Assembly: GCA_025201345.1 (NCBI GenBank)
Contig: JAIXMG010000008.1
Span: 1,240,001-1,304,000 of the forward strand
Length of the DNA stretch: 64,000 nt
Source of the DNA: Thamnidium elegans
Lineage: Eukaryota; Mucoromycota; Mucoromycetes; Mucorales; Mucoraceae
Direction: 5' to 3'
The translations under genes and the position numbers were made by a program. Below are positions 24,748 through 36,997 of this stretch, piece after piece (the first letter of the stretch is position 1; each line of letters starts with the position of its first letter). The notes beneath the pieces are model-generated. The model did no database searches, was not told where the DNA came from, and saw nothing but the letters and a program-made list of their open reading frames with translations.

Positions 24748-27069
24748 TTAGTCGTCTTCACCTTCTAAACCATGAACACCATAATCTAAAACGACTAATT
24801 GAGTTTTATTTTCACTACACAAAAAAGTTATTTTAGTGTCAGTTACAAATTATTTTTTTATATAAACAACTTACTTTTTGACAGCAGCTATACATCTTCT
24901 TTCATCAAAAGAAACTCTCCAAATGCTTGTAGCACCTTCAACAAGGTCGTGCAATAATTCACCAGTTTGAGTATCCCACATTTTGACACCTCCTTCCGAC
25001 CCAGAGATGATTTTATGTCTATCATGTTGAAACGATGTGATGGGTCCTTGATGACCTGTTACACCAGCCAAAATATGCAAACGGTCACCATTTGATGGGT
25101 CCCAAATTCTTAGTGTAGCGTCCGCAGCTGCGCTCACTAAACAATCATCTACTAGTCCCAACAGACCAACTAAAATTGAATGACCTATTATGATAGATTT
25201 TTTTTTAGGTCAAAGATAGGCCAAAGATAAGTTTTTTTTTTACCTTGTAAAACAAATTTACATTCGCCATCGTCAAGACCCCAAATTCTAACGGAAGCAT
25301 CTAAACTTCCACTAATACAATGTCTACGTTTAGCATCAATAGCAACGCAATACACTTTCATTGTATGGCCTTTCAATATATGTACTTTACTACCCGATTC
25401 AATATTCCATACGATAACGCTATTATCGTAACTTCCACTAACTAGAATATTTCCATGTACAGCTAAATCACGAACAGAGTGCTCATGTCTAGCTAATTTG
25501 AATTTTAGAAAAGTAGGTGAAAGTATATCGTCTTCTAGACTTGTGGATAAGGGTAAGTCGGGTTCAGTTTCCAAGTCGGGTAACCTCCAAACTCTAATTG
25601 TCATATCTCTTGAACCACTCACAATAATAGGTTGAGATGGTTCCAAGCGTACAGAGCCATCGGGTTGAACTATGTTTTCGGGCATCACAATCTTGAGACA
25701 CCTTACCGTACTCGAATGACCTCTCAAGATAAAACGACATTTACCAGTACTAATATCCCATACGCGTACGGTGCGATCAATGGAACCAGTGACTAACGTA
25801 TTGCCAACATACTGTAAAGCCCACACACCATTTTCATGACCTTTCAATTCTTGCTTCAATTTACCAGTTTTGATGTCGTACACATTAATGCGATGGTCTT
25901 CTGACCCAGTGGTAATTATTTTTTCATCATCGAATTGTAAACAAGTCACCAAATCTTCTTCATGGCCTTCTAATACTAATTTATGATGTCTATTCAGTCT
26001 CCAATTACGCCTCATGATAGTATGTCTTCGCACGATATTTTTGTATTGCGATTTCGCTAGTTCAGATGCTGAAGGTTTAAAACCAGCTTGTTGCATTTTT
26101 AATTGCCATACAAAAGATGCATTTTCAATTAAATCATACCAGGCTTTATTTACGGAAATGGCTCGACATAAAGAACGTACATCAAGATAACTCAAGACGA
26201 TTGTAGCAATGTCCGAAGGCAGTTTGAGCAGAATGTCTAACTTTAACACTTGCATAATGGAGGCATTGGCTAATCGAAGGGCATGGCGAGGAGATCTTTT
26301 TAACAATTGGAACATGAAATATGTTTGAATATTGTCTGGCAACATATCAAATGTATCTATTAAACTGTTTGTATCCATTGTTGTTGTGGTTGTTGAATTA
26401 GCAGTAATAATGTCTTGGTCCATCATCATTAATTCTTCTTCTTCTTCATTGTCTTCTAAGCTGTAAAATGATTCGTCCAGGTCAGACACAGGTGACGGTA
26501 AAGCAGAGTTTGGACTATCTGGTACATTGCTAATATCATTTGGCGGTGAAGAAGCACTGACTGGTAGATCAGGGGGCTCATTATTATTATTATTATTATT
26601 ACTATTATTATTATTATTATTATTATCTAATTCTGCACGTTTAAAGCTTCTTTCGTCATCCCAAATAGATGCAGATCTTTTTCTTGGTGTTGTATTTGTA
26701 TAAGTTAACTAAAAAAAAAAATTATTAATAAAAAAAAACTCCTACTACTTTTTTTTTTATTAAACTTACATTAACTTCTTCAAATAAACAAGGTCTTCCA
26801 TCAACTAAAAAAGAGAAATTTTTAAGACCAAGAGGAGTAGTAGCAGTAGTTAAAGGGTATAGATCAGTATTAAGTGTATTGGGATTATCAAATTGTAAAG
26901 GAGGAAGTATCATTGTTTTAGTTAATGTAGACATGGATGCAGAATCAAGAGTTGGTAAAGATGATGAGGATGGGGTATTATTTGTTATAGATTGTCGACT
27001 TGGTGATGGTAAAGGTGACGATAGCTGAAGTTCCGCTATTGTCAACGGTACACCTGGCGCACTCCTCAT
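24748..27069 (-). CDS. F-box and WD40-repeat protein, Cdc4/Fbw7-like SCF substrate receptor
   Basis: Substrate-recognition subunit of an SCF ubiquitin ligase. Four exons on the minus strand (27069-26770, 26708-25244, 25184-24875, 24814-24748) give 713 residues. Order: a low-complexity Ser/Thr/Pro-rich N terminus; an Asn-rich tract from an AAT repeat at about residues 128-142; a dimerisation-type helix (NIQTYFMFQLLKRSPRHALR); an F-box starting LPSDIATIVLSYLDV near residue 263; and about eight WD repeats from residue 350 to the end (ITTGSEDHRINVYD, VTGSIDRTVRVWD, VSGSRDMTIRVW, VSGSYDNSVIVWN, ISGSLDASVRIWG, VSAAADATLRIWD, ISGSEGGVKMWD). D-domain, F-box and eight repeats fit Cdc4/Fbw7 better than Met30 or beta-TrCP. 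The basic KRSAS stretch before the Asn tract may be a nuclear signal. Substrates cannot be inferred. Confidence 0.9.
26579..26628. repeat. (ATT)n/(AAT)n coding microsatellite
   Basis: Triplet repeat inside exon 2 of the F-box gene, encoding about 13 Asn with one Ser interruption. Being in-frame, length changes alter the protein without breaking it. Confidence 0.85.
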
Positions 27070-28101
27070 TCTATTACAATGTACGTACTAAAAAAAAAGA
27101 AAAAAAAAAAAAAGAAAAAAGGTAATACAAATAAAAAAAAGAAAAAGAAAAAAATAAAAAATGAGGGGCTAGAAGGGGGTCAAAACAATGGTGTACGTAG
27201 CATATTTTACATCTTCTTTATATAATAATGCAATCCGTAATGCTGGTTCCACAATTATCTTAATGTGGCTTGTACTCTCTTTGAATCCTAAAAGGGGGAA
27301 TCTTATCGTCTTTATTTGGATAAAATGAAAATAAATGTTTTTACCTGTAATATCTTTAAATCTTACGCCTAGAGTGAAAAAACAACCACGTTCTATGCGG
27401 TGCTTTGTTTATTTTTACGAGTAAATACTTCTGGTCGTCCATTCCCAGTCCAATATGTATATTACAATTGTTACAGATAAATCTACTAAATAGTGTTCTG
27501 TCCTTAATTTTATAATGTCAAAAGTTCTTCTCGTTACAATTATGACATATCTATTGTAGAAAGATATTTAGATGTATTAACAAAAGTTTACTTGTATTGA
27601 AGTAGCTTACAGATGATGTTCGAAATTAATTTATATCGAGCACTAATACATCCCCAAGTTTCTCCTTTCTCTTAAGCTGTCGGTAGATGATTTCGAAACT
27701 CTAACACGGTGACCTTTACACTTCACATGGCTCTTACCCTTCATACTGTCACCCGAAAATCATTAAAGCATCCTCGTAGTGTCTCCTTTGTTAAAGTGAC
27801 TTTTGTGGTTTGTTCGTCTAGATTATAAGGAATATTAATACGATTGTTTTATATATTTAGAGTATAGTTATAGTATGACTTTATTTGTATTGGCATGTTT
27901 GGAGTTGTTAGACTTCGTTGGTTTATCGTCGTTTTTCTTTTCTGCCTGATTACTGAACTTGACGCAAGAAGCCGTAATTTGATTTTTGTTTGATTGGTTA
28001 CGTGACCGTCACACATCACCGGAGATGAAACTAGGCACCCCAAAATGTTATTAACAGATTCTTTTTTTTTCTTTTTTTTTTGTTTATCAGATTTTATTTT
28101 A
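27070..28101. other. 1.0-kb divergent intergenic region
   Basis: Shared promoter space between the minus-strand F-box gene and the plus-strand carrier. An A/G-rich stretch (about 27088-27165) precedes the F-box gene. Before the carrier ATG there is a T-rich tract ending TTTATCAG (28083-28090), which may be a 5'-UTR splice acceptor. No gene seen. Confidence 0.5.
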
Positions 28102-29362
28102 ATGTCTACTAATACTACGTATTCTACTACATCTTATGAAAAGCTTTTATCAGCTTGTGGAGGTGCGCTAGTTACTTCCCTGATGGTGACGCCTATGGAC
28201 GTTATTAAAATGAGACTTCAGACACAACATGTATACACACCTAATGCAAAAGCTATTTGTTGTTTGACCTTTGATCGTTGTACCTTAACCCAAGCAATAA
28301 AGACTACAAAAAAAAACTTTTCTAGCCGAGGAAAAGTACAAGTAGCCAACTTGCATGAGTGTGCGTTACAATCTAGCAAGAATCCTGAATTATTCAAGGG
28401 TACTTTCGTAAGTTATTTTTTATTATTATCCAATTAGTTCAATTTTAAGACTTTTTTTTACCTTATTTAGGATGGTATATATAAAATTTGTAAATATGAG
28501 GGTGTAGCAGCATTATGGAAAGGACTGTCGCCTGCATTATTAATGTCTGTCCCGGCCAATATTATCTACTTTGTTGGATACGATTATTTAAGAGATATCA
28601 TTCAGCCGTTTTCCAAGTTTGATTATGCAGATTATTCACCTTTATTGGCTGGTGCAATTGCAAGAACTGTGGCTGTCACCTTGATTTCTCCAATCGAGCT
28701 GTTTCGCACTAGACTTCAAGCTACTGCAACTACTGATGTCAATGATTTTAAACGTATGTATTATGTCATTGCCTCCTCCCCTTTTCTCTCTTAAATTGTC
28801 ATTTGCTAATATTTTATATATGTGTGTGTAGATGTGTTAAATGGTGTTAAAAATATGGTCTCAAAAGACGGTTCTAGAGCTTTATGGAGAGGTTTGCCTC
28901 CTACACTTTGGAGAGACGTTCCATTCTCTGCTGTTTACTGGATGGGTTATGAACAATGCAAAAATGCTATTGAATTACATAACCAGCATTATGTAGCATT
29001 AACCGATCTTCAAATAACATTTGCCGCTGGTGCCTTATCCGGCATGGTAAGAGTTGACGTAAAATATAAACCAATACAATTGGCATTAATTTTTTTCTCT
29101 CTCTCTTTTGTAGTTTGCAGCTGCAATTACAACACCATTTGATGTTGCAAAGACAAGAAGACAAGTAGATGTCGGTAGAGATATTCCTTCATTAAGAGCT
29201 TCTAGTGTTCCTGGTATCCTTAAACAAATCTACCAACAAGATGGCTTTCGAGGTTTGTTTCGAGGTTTGACTCCTAGAGTAGCTAAAATCGGTCCTTCTT
29301 GTGCTATCATGATTAGCAGTTACGAAATGGGCAAAGTCTTTTTCTCAAAGCAAAGAGAATAA
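28102..29362 (+). CDS. Mitochondrial carrier, SLC25A39/A40 (Mtm1)-like
   Basis: Inner-membrane carrier of the SLC25 family. Four exons (28102-28407, 28471-28753, 28832-29046, 29114-29362) encode 350 residues. The three signature motifs are present: TPMDVIKMRLQ, SPIELFRTRLQ and TPFDVAKTRRQ, each followed by a GxxALWKGL/GLFRGLTPR-type matrix helix. The long loop after the first helix pair (about residues 45-100, Cys-containing, with HECALQSSKNPELFKGTF) is characteristic of the SLC25A39/40/Mtm1 branch. Mammalian SLC25A39 is linked to mitochondrial glutathione import; yeast Mtm1 to manganese loading and pyridoxal phosphate. Substrate here is inferred from the branch only. The start at 28102 was preferred over an upstream in-frame ATG at 28045, which would add a run of Phe from a T tract. 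Confidence 0.88.
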
Positions 29363-30676
29363 GCTCTAAAAAAAAACTACATACATACATACATTTGTTC
29401 ATACCTACATTCATCCCCTTTAAAAAAGCATTCCTCTCTCTTATTTCTATGTTTTCCTAAAAAAAGAAAAAAAAAACTTATCTTATATTTACTTTACCCC
29501 ACCCTACTCCTGTTCTATTATTATTCATTCATTTTATAGTTCCTTAATAAATTAATTCTGTTATATATACGCCTCTTGATAAAATACAATATGCAAAATC
29601 TTGGGAAAGTATTTTTGAAACTATATATAAAAAAAAAAGTCTAGAGGAACGATTTACTTTTTGCAAAGAAGTGTTTTAATTTTGTATCATATTCGAAACT
29701 CGGAATTCTTATTGTTTGAAACTAATACGCTACATTGAGAAAAAAAAGGTAGAAAAAAAATATATTGTTATAAAACCTATGTATGAGCGCTATGCTCGAC
29801 CAGTAACTAAAAGTAGTCAATTAGAAAGCAATAAGGCACATAATATATCGCAAATTCCTTACAAGAGATACATATCTCTGTTTAGTCAGCTTAAGGCAAA
29901 CTAATCTCGTATTACAACAACCAATGCGAAAAATGCCGTCAATGCTAACGACGGCTGCATCTTTTTTCATCTCATCTGTATCTAAGACCAATTGCCTGTT
30001 ACAGTCGTTCCACTGCCAATTTAAGGATGTTGTGAAAAAAATTGAGGAGCGTAAAAAATTATTTTTATGCTCTTAATAAAAAAAACAGAACTTAAAGTCG
30101 CAGACTCTTATAAAATAAAATTGCTTATATATACTATGAGCCTCAAAGGGTTTTATTCTTATCGTGGGTAAAGTTAAAAGCCTGGACAAAACTAGAGACA
30201 AACCCTTTTTTTCACTAAACTTTTAATTTGATAGTGGAAACACTGTAACGGATAAACCTCCGTAATAAATTTGTTCCTGTAAAAGATTAATACGTAGATT
30301 AAAAAAAAAAACTATATCTATTCTACTTTAAGACTCTTCCTTATTTATTTATAACTGTAATGGAACGAAAAAGTTTCTCCAGATCCATTTATCTTTTTCA
30401 GCAAAAAAAAAAAAAAAAGTATATTATAGTGGCAAGTGTAATAAATATTAAAACTCGTAATCGTTTAAATATAAATCAGGTTAAACCTGAGATGTGACAA
30501 ATGCCACTTTGTTTGGTGTTTCATCATTCCCTTTTATTATTAATACTTGCGCAGAGGCTTACGTTTAGTGCATGTTGTGTACCTTTTGCTAAAAGACCAG
30601 ATTATTATACAAAGTTGTAGATTTTAATTAACTATACGATTTACAAGCAGTTCAAAAAATCGCTTCGTTTGATTCT

Positions 30677-30698
30677 ATGTGTGTGTGTGTGTGTGTGT
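30677..30698. repeat. (TG)n microsatellite
   Basis: About eleven TG dinucleotides in gene-free DNA. Confidence 0.85.
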
Positions 30699-32103
30699 TG
30701 ATAAATTTGCATATTCAAGACCAGGTACAGAAGTTATTGTTATAAAACAGTTGTTACACGTAGGGGGTCATGGGTGAGTTACCCCGATATTCATATGAAT
30801 ATCTAATGGATAAAGCATCTCGATGACACAATGATAAGGTTATTATTATTATTTTTTTTGAGTGTACTTGGTCGATTTTTAAATTAGAGAACTGTATGTA
30901 TTACTTTAACTTTTCACTTTGTACGGAGGATATAAAATGAGTACATGCGGGTGTTGTATAAACCTTACACGAAAAAAAAAGAAACAGTGCGCTTTTAGCG
31001 TATAAAATGGAAGTACTCCCGTAAAACTGAACACAGCATTCAATGAGGGGGTCTTTTTTTTTTAAAAAAAAGTTTGCGTGATATCATAATGTTAGATGCA
31101 ATATAAACTTTTTTGCCGCCATTATCTTAATATCTACTGGTATACTCGATTATGTACATGCATTGCTTTTTTGAAACCGAAGAAATAGATGCAATGTTAC
31201 ACTGGTATACATCTTTATACTATGCTAAATTCGATATAAAAGTGCATCCGTACCGGCAGAAAAAATTAGGGTACGAGCATATTTTTACTGAAGTGTGAAT
31301 CATTATAAAACATTTTATTCTCTCACGAACTGTTCTTCAAAATGTAATTTTCGGTAAGACTTTCCACTAGAAAAATCCATGAAAGGCATTGTTAACCGCA
31401 ATTAGTAAGTAACGGATAAATCCCCGTCAAAGATCTATACGGATATTACTGGTTATGCATAGAAAGTGTTATAAGTCTACACTTTAAAAAGTATTGGCTA
31501 ATAATGTCTTTCAATTCTTTTTTTTTATTAGAAAAAATAATAACAATTGCAACTTCAGAGCAAAGGAAACTTTTTTTTTGCTATCTTCAAATCGCATAAT
31601 ATAAACGACTAAAGATGTGTTGTAAGTTAAAAAGAACCCGCCTGCTGATTGGATTTTGAAATCTGCTGCTTGAATTTGTGTGCATTGTATCACTTATTTT
31701 CTATTATTCTTATTATTCGGTCAATAACGATTTTATAATGTAATTTTTTTTTTTAGGTTACAACTGAGATTGATAAAAGAGAGCATTGGGGGATTTTCCC
31801 CCCATTTTTTTTTCTTTCTGCGAGTGATTGTTATAAATGTTTATTTATACACTAAATAAAAGAAAAAAGCAGGTCCCTGTGTGTGATTTATTTTTTCTTA
31901 TATGACCATACTTTAAGGTCTTTTCCGTAATAATGCTGCTGATTTTCAAAGTTGACATACTTGCATAGTGTTTTGTCGTGACTTGACCTCGTTTTTACTA
32001 AGTTTGTTATGTTTATAAAGTGTAAAAACTATATTATAAGGTAATACATAGTCTGTTGTACAAGAGAAGAGTTTTCTCTATAAGTAAAACAGTGTCGTAA
32101 TCA

Positions 32104-32141
32104 CAAAATAAGTTCCTTGACTGATCTCGGAACTTATTTTG
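32104..32141. repeat. Perfect hairpin, 13-bp stem and 12-nt loop
   Basis: CAAAATAAGTTCC pairs with GGAACTTATTTTG across the loop TTGACTGATCTC. It stands alone in a gene-poor stretch and is not followed by a T run. It could be an RNA hairpin, a palindromic binding site or an element end; none is supported further. Confidence 0.6.
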
Positions 32142-33111
32142 CTATTTGTATTAGATCAATGCCGGGATTGAGCGAGAGAAGGATAAAGTTTTGTGTGTGT
32201 AACAAAAAAAAAGACTTGAGCTAGTAATGCATTATTATAAAGTATAAATATATTCGTTTTACTTGAGTGTTGAACGGGCGATAAAACAAGTAAAAAAGTA
32301 AGGGACATGTTTCTTTAAGATTATTGATAATAACAGGTTTAACAAAACGACCCATGACATGAACTATTTTTCTTCATGAACGTTTTATGCAATAAAAGGT
32401 AATCTCCAATTTAAATAAATAATGATCATAGAAGCCAATCATACTCATGTACCTTTTTTTGGCGTAGTACATAACCTTAATGTATAATGTACGTTAACTT
32501 GATCTTCCCTCTTCTTTTTTTTTAAAACGTTTATAAAAAAATCTATTTATAATACATGGAATAAACGTTACATCTTTTTTTTCTCTTAAAAGTGCATAAT
32601 TATAATACTTTTTTTTTTCAGCAAAGAAGTGATCCCGTGCTTTATTCATTATCACCTGGTATACACAGCAAAAAAAAAAACAGTTTAACTTGTTAAAAAA
32701 GAAAAAGAGAACTACTTTAGAGTATTAAACAAATAAAATTCGTTACATTTGTTACCATAGCAACAACAATCGATTATTGCACATAGAATAATACAGTTTC
32801 ATCGACAACCCTTTTTTTTTTTTTTTTTTTTTTTTTTTATATATATTGATTTTGAGGCGAAGTTAACTGAAACAGTCTCTTTCTGTCCTACATTGTACTA
32901 TAGGATTTAGTGAATGACCGTAACGTTCTTTCTCCATTTTAAGCCTGGTTACATTTTTTATAAAAACTGGCCCGCGCGTTTAAATCCGGAAAAAGTCTTT
33001 TTTTTTTTTTTTTTTTTTTTTTTCCTTTCTCTTTTTTTTTTTCTTTTTTTTTTCCCTTCCTCTTTCTCTTTTATATATATATATAAAACAAAAACCTTAT
33101 TAAAATAATAT

Positions 33112-34288
33112 ATGAACTCTACTTCATTATCACCCAGCAATCAACAACAATCATTTGGTCACAACAACAACAATCGAGGTACCACTAGATTAGCTAATCC
33201 TACCAATTACCATATGCAACAAATACGATACAAAGAGTCGATGGGAATTGATCCTACTCAAATGATAGGTAATTCACACTTGTTATTTGTTCAACAACAA
33301 CAACAGCAACAGCAGCAGCAACATCAGCAACAACACATACAGCAACGACAAGAGTCCCCCAATTTGTCAGATTTAGATTATTCTGAACTTGCAAATTCTT
33401 CCCCCATGACAGGGGAGTTATCGGCTCGGTATCGCCCCAACGAAACTGAATATAGTTTTGATGAGGCTATTAAACAACAACAACAGCAACAACAACAGCA
33501 GCAGTACTCTTATGCTATACAGATGAAACGATCTTCAACAGAAATAGAAACTTCAGCTGGGTTAGTAGGTCACCCTCAACAACAGCAACAATATAATAAG
33601 TTTGGCCATCAACAACAAGGTTACTATACAAACTCTTTTGAAAATGATAATAGTAGATTAAAGCAATTTGCGGGAAGTGCTCCATCTAATATGGGGTTCC
33701 ATAGCGGCCTGTACTCCCCTTTTACTGGATCTGATGATATGATGTCTGTTGCTGCGTCTCAATCATCTCATTTTACTGCTACGGCGCAAAATAAAAATTA
33801 CCAAAAAGATAACGAAAGTGAAATTATGGACGATACTTATACAGATGATTACTCAAATCAAGCAAAGTAAGTAATATTAAAATTTTATATTGATTGCCTT
33901 GTTGTTTATTTGTTTTTTTTTGACTTTTTAGTATGCAAGCAATTATGGAAAAGAGACGTAGAAGAAGAGAATCTCATAATGCAGGTAATTTTTTTTCTTT
34001 CTGTACACACAAATAACAACAACAACAAACTTATTTTATTCCTTTTAAGTGGAAAGAAGAAGAAGAGATAATATCAATGATAGAATTCAAGAACTTGGTA
34101 CACTTTTACCTGACTCTGTTGATGATGGTGTAAATCGACTGAATAAAGGTACCATACTACGCAAAAGTGTAGACCAAATAAAGAAATTACAGAATGATGT
34201 AGCTCAACATAAACAAAGAGTTCGAGAGTTGGAAATGGTTTTACAACAACACGTTCGACAAAATAATGGTGTTCAACAGCACATGTAA
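33112..34288 (+). CDS. bHLH-leucine zipper transcription factor (MiT/USF-like) with polyglutamine tracts
   Basis: DNA-binding regulator expected to recognise E-box (CACGTG-type) sites. Three exons (33112-33866, 33932-33984, 34050-34288) encode 348 residues. Residues 1-250 are disordered and Gln-rich, with two CAA/CAG tracts (about residues 63-80 and 122-134). The basic region [19 protein letters not shown] spans residues 259-277 and has the H-E-R positions of group B E-box binders. Helix 1 is [11 protein letters not shown], the loop is [11 protein letters not shown], and helix 2 is [19 protein letters not shown] heptad-like stretch ([17 protein letters not shown]) forms a short zipper at the C terminus. 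[16 protein letters not shown] resembles the MITF/TFE3 group, but no ortholog can be named with confidence. Both introns split the basic-region exon precisely. Confidence 0.88.
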
Positions 34289-35092
34289 TCATAGTATATA
34301 TTCTTTTTATATTTATACCTTTTTCTTTTTTATTCCTCCCATATATTATTATTTATATACATATATCTCATTTAACATCATTTTCTTCTCGTGTATTATA
34401 AATATAGTGATATCTATCTTTTTTTTCCCTCCCTTTTTATTTTCATTCATTCTTCTTATATATAGTATAAAAACATATATATACTTCAAATACACTTTAT
34501 TTGTGTTATTCTTTTTCCCCTTTTTCAAATAATAAATAGAAACCTAATACTATTTGTTTATTTGAGCCCATGAGAATATTTATATTTATCAAGAGTAATC
34601 TACGCCAGGGAAACGTATTTTAGTGAGTTATATATATATATAAACGGCATCTTTATTATGCATCACTTACTACACCTGGTACATGTCGCCGAAATAATAT
34701 ATAATAAACCTGTATATCTTTTTATTATGTTATCCTTCCTAAGCCGCAGCGAATATATACTTATATTATTTATAAATACACACATACGCCGCTATCATTT
34801 ATAGAGCTGCCAAAAATAAAAAAAAAAGTCCTGATTTAGTATTGTCATCGTCAGTGCTTTTTTTTTGTGGTTGTAAATATAGAAATATTTTGCTCATCAC
34901 GAGGTTGAAAATGATCTCACAATCATAATAGTACCACAACTCCCCCTCTTTTCTTGGTTAAAAGCTTAACACGGCCCTGACAGTGCTTTAAACATTGTAC
35001 AGCGTTGTAAAAATGATGTCATATTTATATGCATGATCACACATGCTCTTCGAGCACGGATCCGTTACTTCATCTAGATATAATCATATGTA
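34289..35092. other. 0.8-kb intergenic region, no gene
   Basis: 3' flank of the bHLH gene with T-rich and TATA-rich stretches. An open frame from 34266 runs through homopolymer-rich sequence and has no coding character. Confidence 0.5.
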
Positions 35093-35332
35093 CAGTGCTT
35101 ATGGTCTCAATTCGCGGATTTTAAAAGCTAATTTGCAGTTTCTCCAATGTTAAGCGTAGTAAGTTCGATGCTACCGGGGATCTTCATACAAGAATTACTG
35201 AGGCATGTAATAATGTTTCCCAAACTACGTCAAGAAACTATATCCAACGTTCTATCAACGTTTTTTCAAAGTGTTTAAATAATGCTTAAAGTGAATTGAC
35301 CCCCCCCCCGCGAATTGAGACCGTAAGCACTG
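35093..35332. mobile_element. 240-bp mariner-type miniature element with 25-bp TIRs and TA flanks
   Basis: The left end CAGTGCTTATGGTCTCAATT (35093-35112, continuing CGCGG) and the inverted right end (35308-35332) match over 25 bp with one mismatch. Both ends are bordered by TA (35091-35092 and 35333-35334), the target duplication of Tc1/mariner elements. The interior keeps the last about 30 codons of a transposase: ITEACNNVSQ then YIQRSINVFSKCLNNA, just before a stop at 35287-35289. It is therefore an internal-deletion derivative. Its right end matches two other remnants in this window. Confidence 0.88.
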
Positions 35333-35389
35333 TACATTCTTGTATTTTAAAAGACATAGCTTTACTACATGATACTTTATTCTTCAGAA

Positions 35390-35690
35390 AGATTTTTTTT
35401 TTGAAATTCTGAAGGTCGTGTCTTGTACATTGTCTTCTTTTACAATAACATTAATACGCCCATCTCTAACAATCCAATCGGAATGGATTAAGATAAAAGG
35501 ATTTATATTGGTGTTCATTTCATAAGGGTGCTCAAGTAATGCTTCTAAAATGGAAGCATTCATTCTCAAGTTTTTGCTTTCTTGTCTTCTTGCAACAGAA
35601 GAGCTTACATTCTCTGCTTTCCATTCACAAGAAGAAATATTTGTTTTGAACGAAGAAAGCAGGAGATCTAGTTTCGAAATTCATTTTGAA
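35390..35690 (-). pseudogene. Coding-like fragment of unknown protein, truncated
   Basis: On the minus strand an open frame runs through SKLDLLLSSFKTNISSCEWK, then SSSVARRQESKNLRMNASIL, then NPFILIHSDWIVRDGRINVI to a stop at about 35384. The composition is protein-like, with few homopolymers. The CEWK...QxSKNLRxNA pattern followed by a later DW/G block reminds me of an uncharacterised, high-copy protein family of Mucorales genomes; that is memory-based and unverified. There is no start codon or splice context for a full gene, and the fragment abuts the mariner miniature element. Probably a relic. Confidence 0.4.
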
Positions 35691-36997
35691 AACACTTTTT
35701 AACATTGTTTTTTACAAATCTAAAATAAAATTCTTCGAACTTCATCGTTACCACATGTAGTCAATTATTTATTTTTCTAAAAAAAAGAAGGTTAGAAATT
35801 GAAAATACATAAACTTTTATCAGTGCAACAGTATAATCAATCGCAAACATATCAAGAAACTTTGAGAATTAAAGAATATTCTTAAATGGCATTAGGAAAA
35901 AGATATATTGTCTTCCATTTTTAGTATTTGCCAAAGTAACAACATGTTTACATAATACTAACTCGAAACATATCGTGGTCTAAGCATTTTTCTCTCTCTC
36001 TTTCTTTCTGTCTTTTAATTGTTAGCCTCATAGCTAGTGGTACTGTGGGTAGATCTAACCGTTTTAATATGGCAGTATAGAGATAATTAGAGTACACCTG
36101 CTTATTAACTTTAAAGTCGAGATGATACCCTATGCGTTCTATATACTCCAACAATAATGCATTTAATATTATAGATTATTACTCCTTATAGTGTACTCTC
36201 AAAAGTAGAGAATAAAACGGTTTGATCAGTTAATCTCTTCTAGGTAATATTAAATACAACGTGCTTTTTATGCAGAACTGTTGTTCTGTTATAATACTCA
36301 CACATGTGCATATTATGCAGTTGAGTTCGAGGCTGATGTAAATAAGACTGATTAAAGTTAGGTAATATCTTTTCTTTTCTTCTCGTAATATATCCTATGC
36401 TTTTGAAAAGATTGATAATATGCTGGTATAGTTTAATAAAGTGATACATACTTTTGATTGATTCGTCAATATTGTTTGATATACTGATTTTTATTTTATG
36501 AAGAGTAATGTGCAGTTTTGTTGCAAGGTTTGCATCATGGTTACTTAGATATGAATACAATATAAAATACATTTGTTGTAATACTGAAGCGCTAGATAAT
36601 AATAATAAAAAAAGTCTTTATAGAGGAGGTTTGTTTTAACCTTTTTTACACACAGGAACAGATCAAGGTACAAGATGAGTCCACTCATTTATAAATTGGA
36701 GACCAGTATCCAATCAAAGGTCTTTTGATGTATGTAACTTTTTTTGAAAAAGCTAAAAAAGTGTTGTACAAATCATTTTTTTTATATCTTCTTTTCTACT
36801 ACGCTTTTTTCTTTTATATAAGATAGAAGAAAAAAAGAAGTGATTCTTTTTCTTGCAAGCTTTTTAAAAAAGAAAAGGAGTATTAAACTGTATTATTAGA
36901 TATAAAAACTTTTTTTTTAAGAGAAAAGAAATCAAAAACCGTATATTTATATATACAAAACAAATAGGAATCTTTCACTAGATTATACCAAAACAAA
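35691..36997. other. 1.3-kb intergenic region upstream of dynein heavy chain
   Basis: No supported gene. A minus-strand open frame at 36240-36572 lacks any domain signature and is His/Tyr/Ile-rich, as expected of AT-rich noncoding DNA. A T-rich and A-rich 5' leader precedes the dynein ATG, with TATATTTATATATA at about 36943-36956. Confidence 0.5.

Larger units (their letters stand above)
29363..33111. other. 3.7-kb gene-poor region
   Basis: No gene or transposon protein could be supported on either strand. Features seen: an (ATAC)-like run after the carrier stop (about 29380-29393), a (TG)n microsatellite at 30677-30698, a palindromic ATATTCATATGAATAT at 30789-30804, a 13-bp-stem hairpin at 32104-32141, a T-run/A-run palindrome at about 31052-31070, and very long T tracts at 32811-32838 and 32998-33023. 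The open frame at 31511-31693 (minus) has no motif. The promoter of the bHLH gene should lie at the right end. Confidence 0.5.

Noticed and set aside
28045..28101. Upstream in-frame ATG for the mitochondrial carrier
   Set aside because: Would add a poly-Phe stretch from a T tract and an acceptor-like TTTATCAG; the ATG at 28102 gives the normal carrier N terminus.
30789..30804. Palindrome ATATTCATATGAATAT
   Set aside because: AT-only words of this kind arise readily in this composition; no copies or context.
32914..33140. Open frames across the long T tracts before the bHLH gene
   Set aside because: Encode Phe or Lys runs only; noncoding leader.
36240..36572. 110-codon minus-strand open frame upstream of dynein
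   Set aside because: No recognisable motif and composition expected by chance; no promoter or splice evidence.
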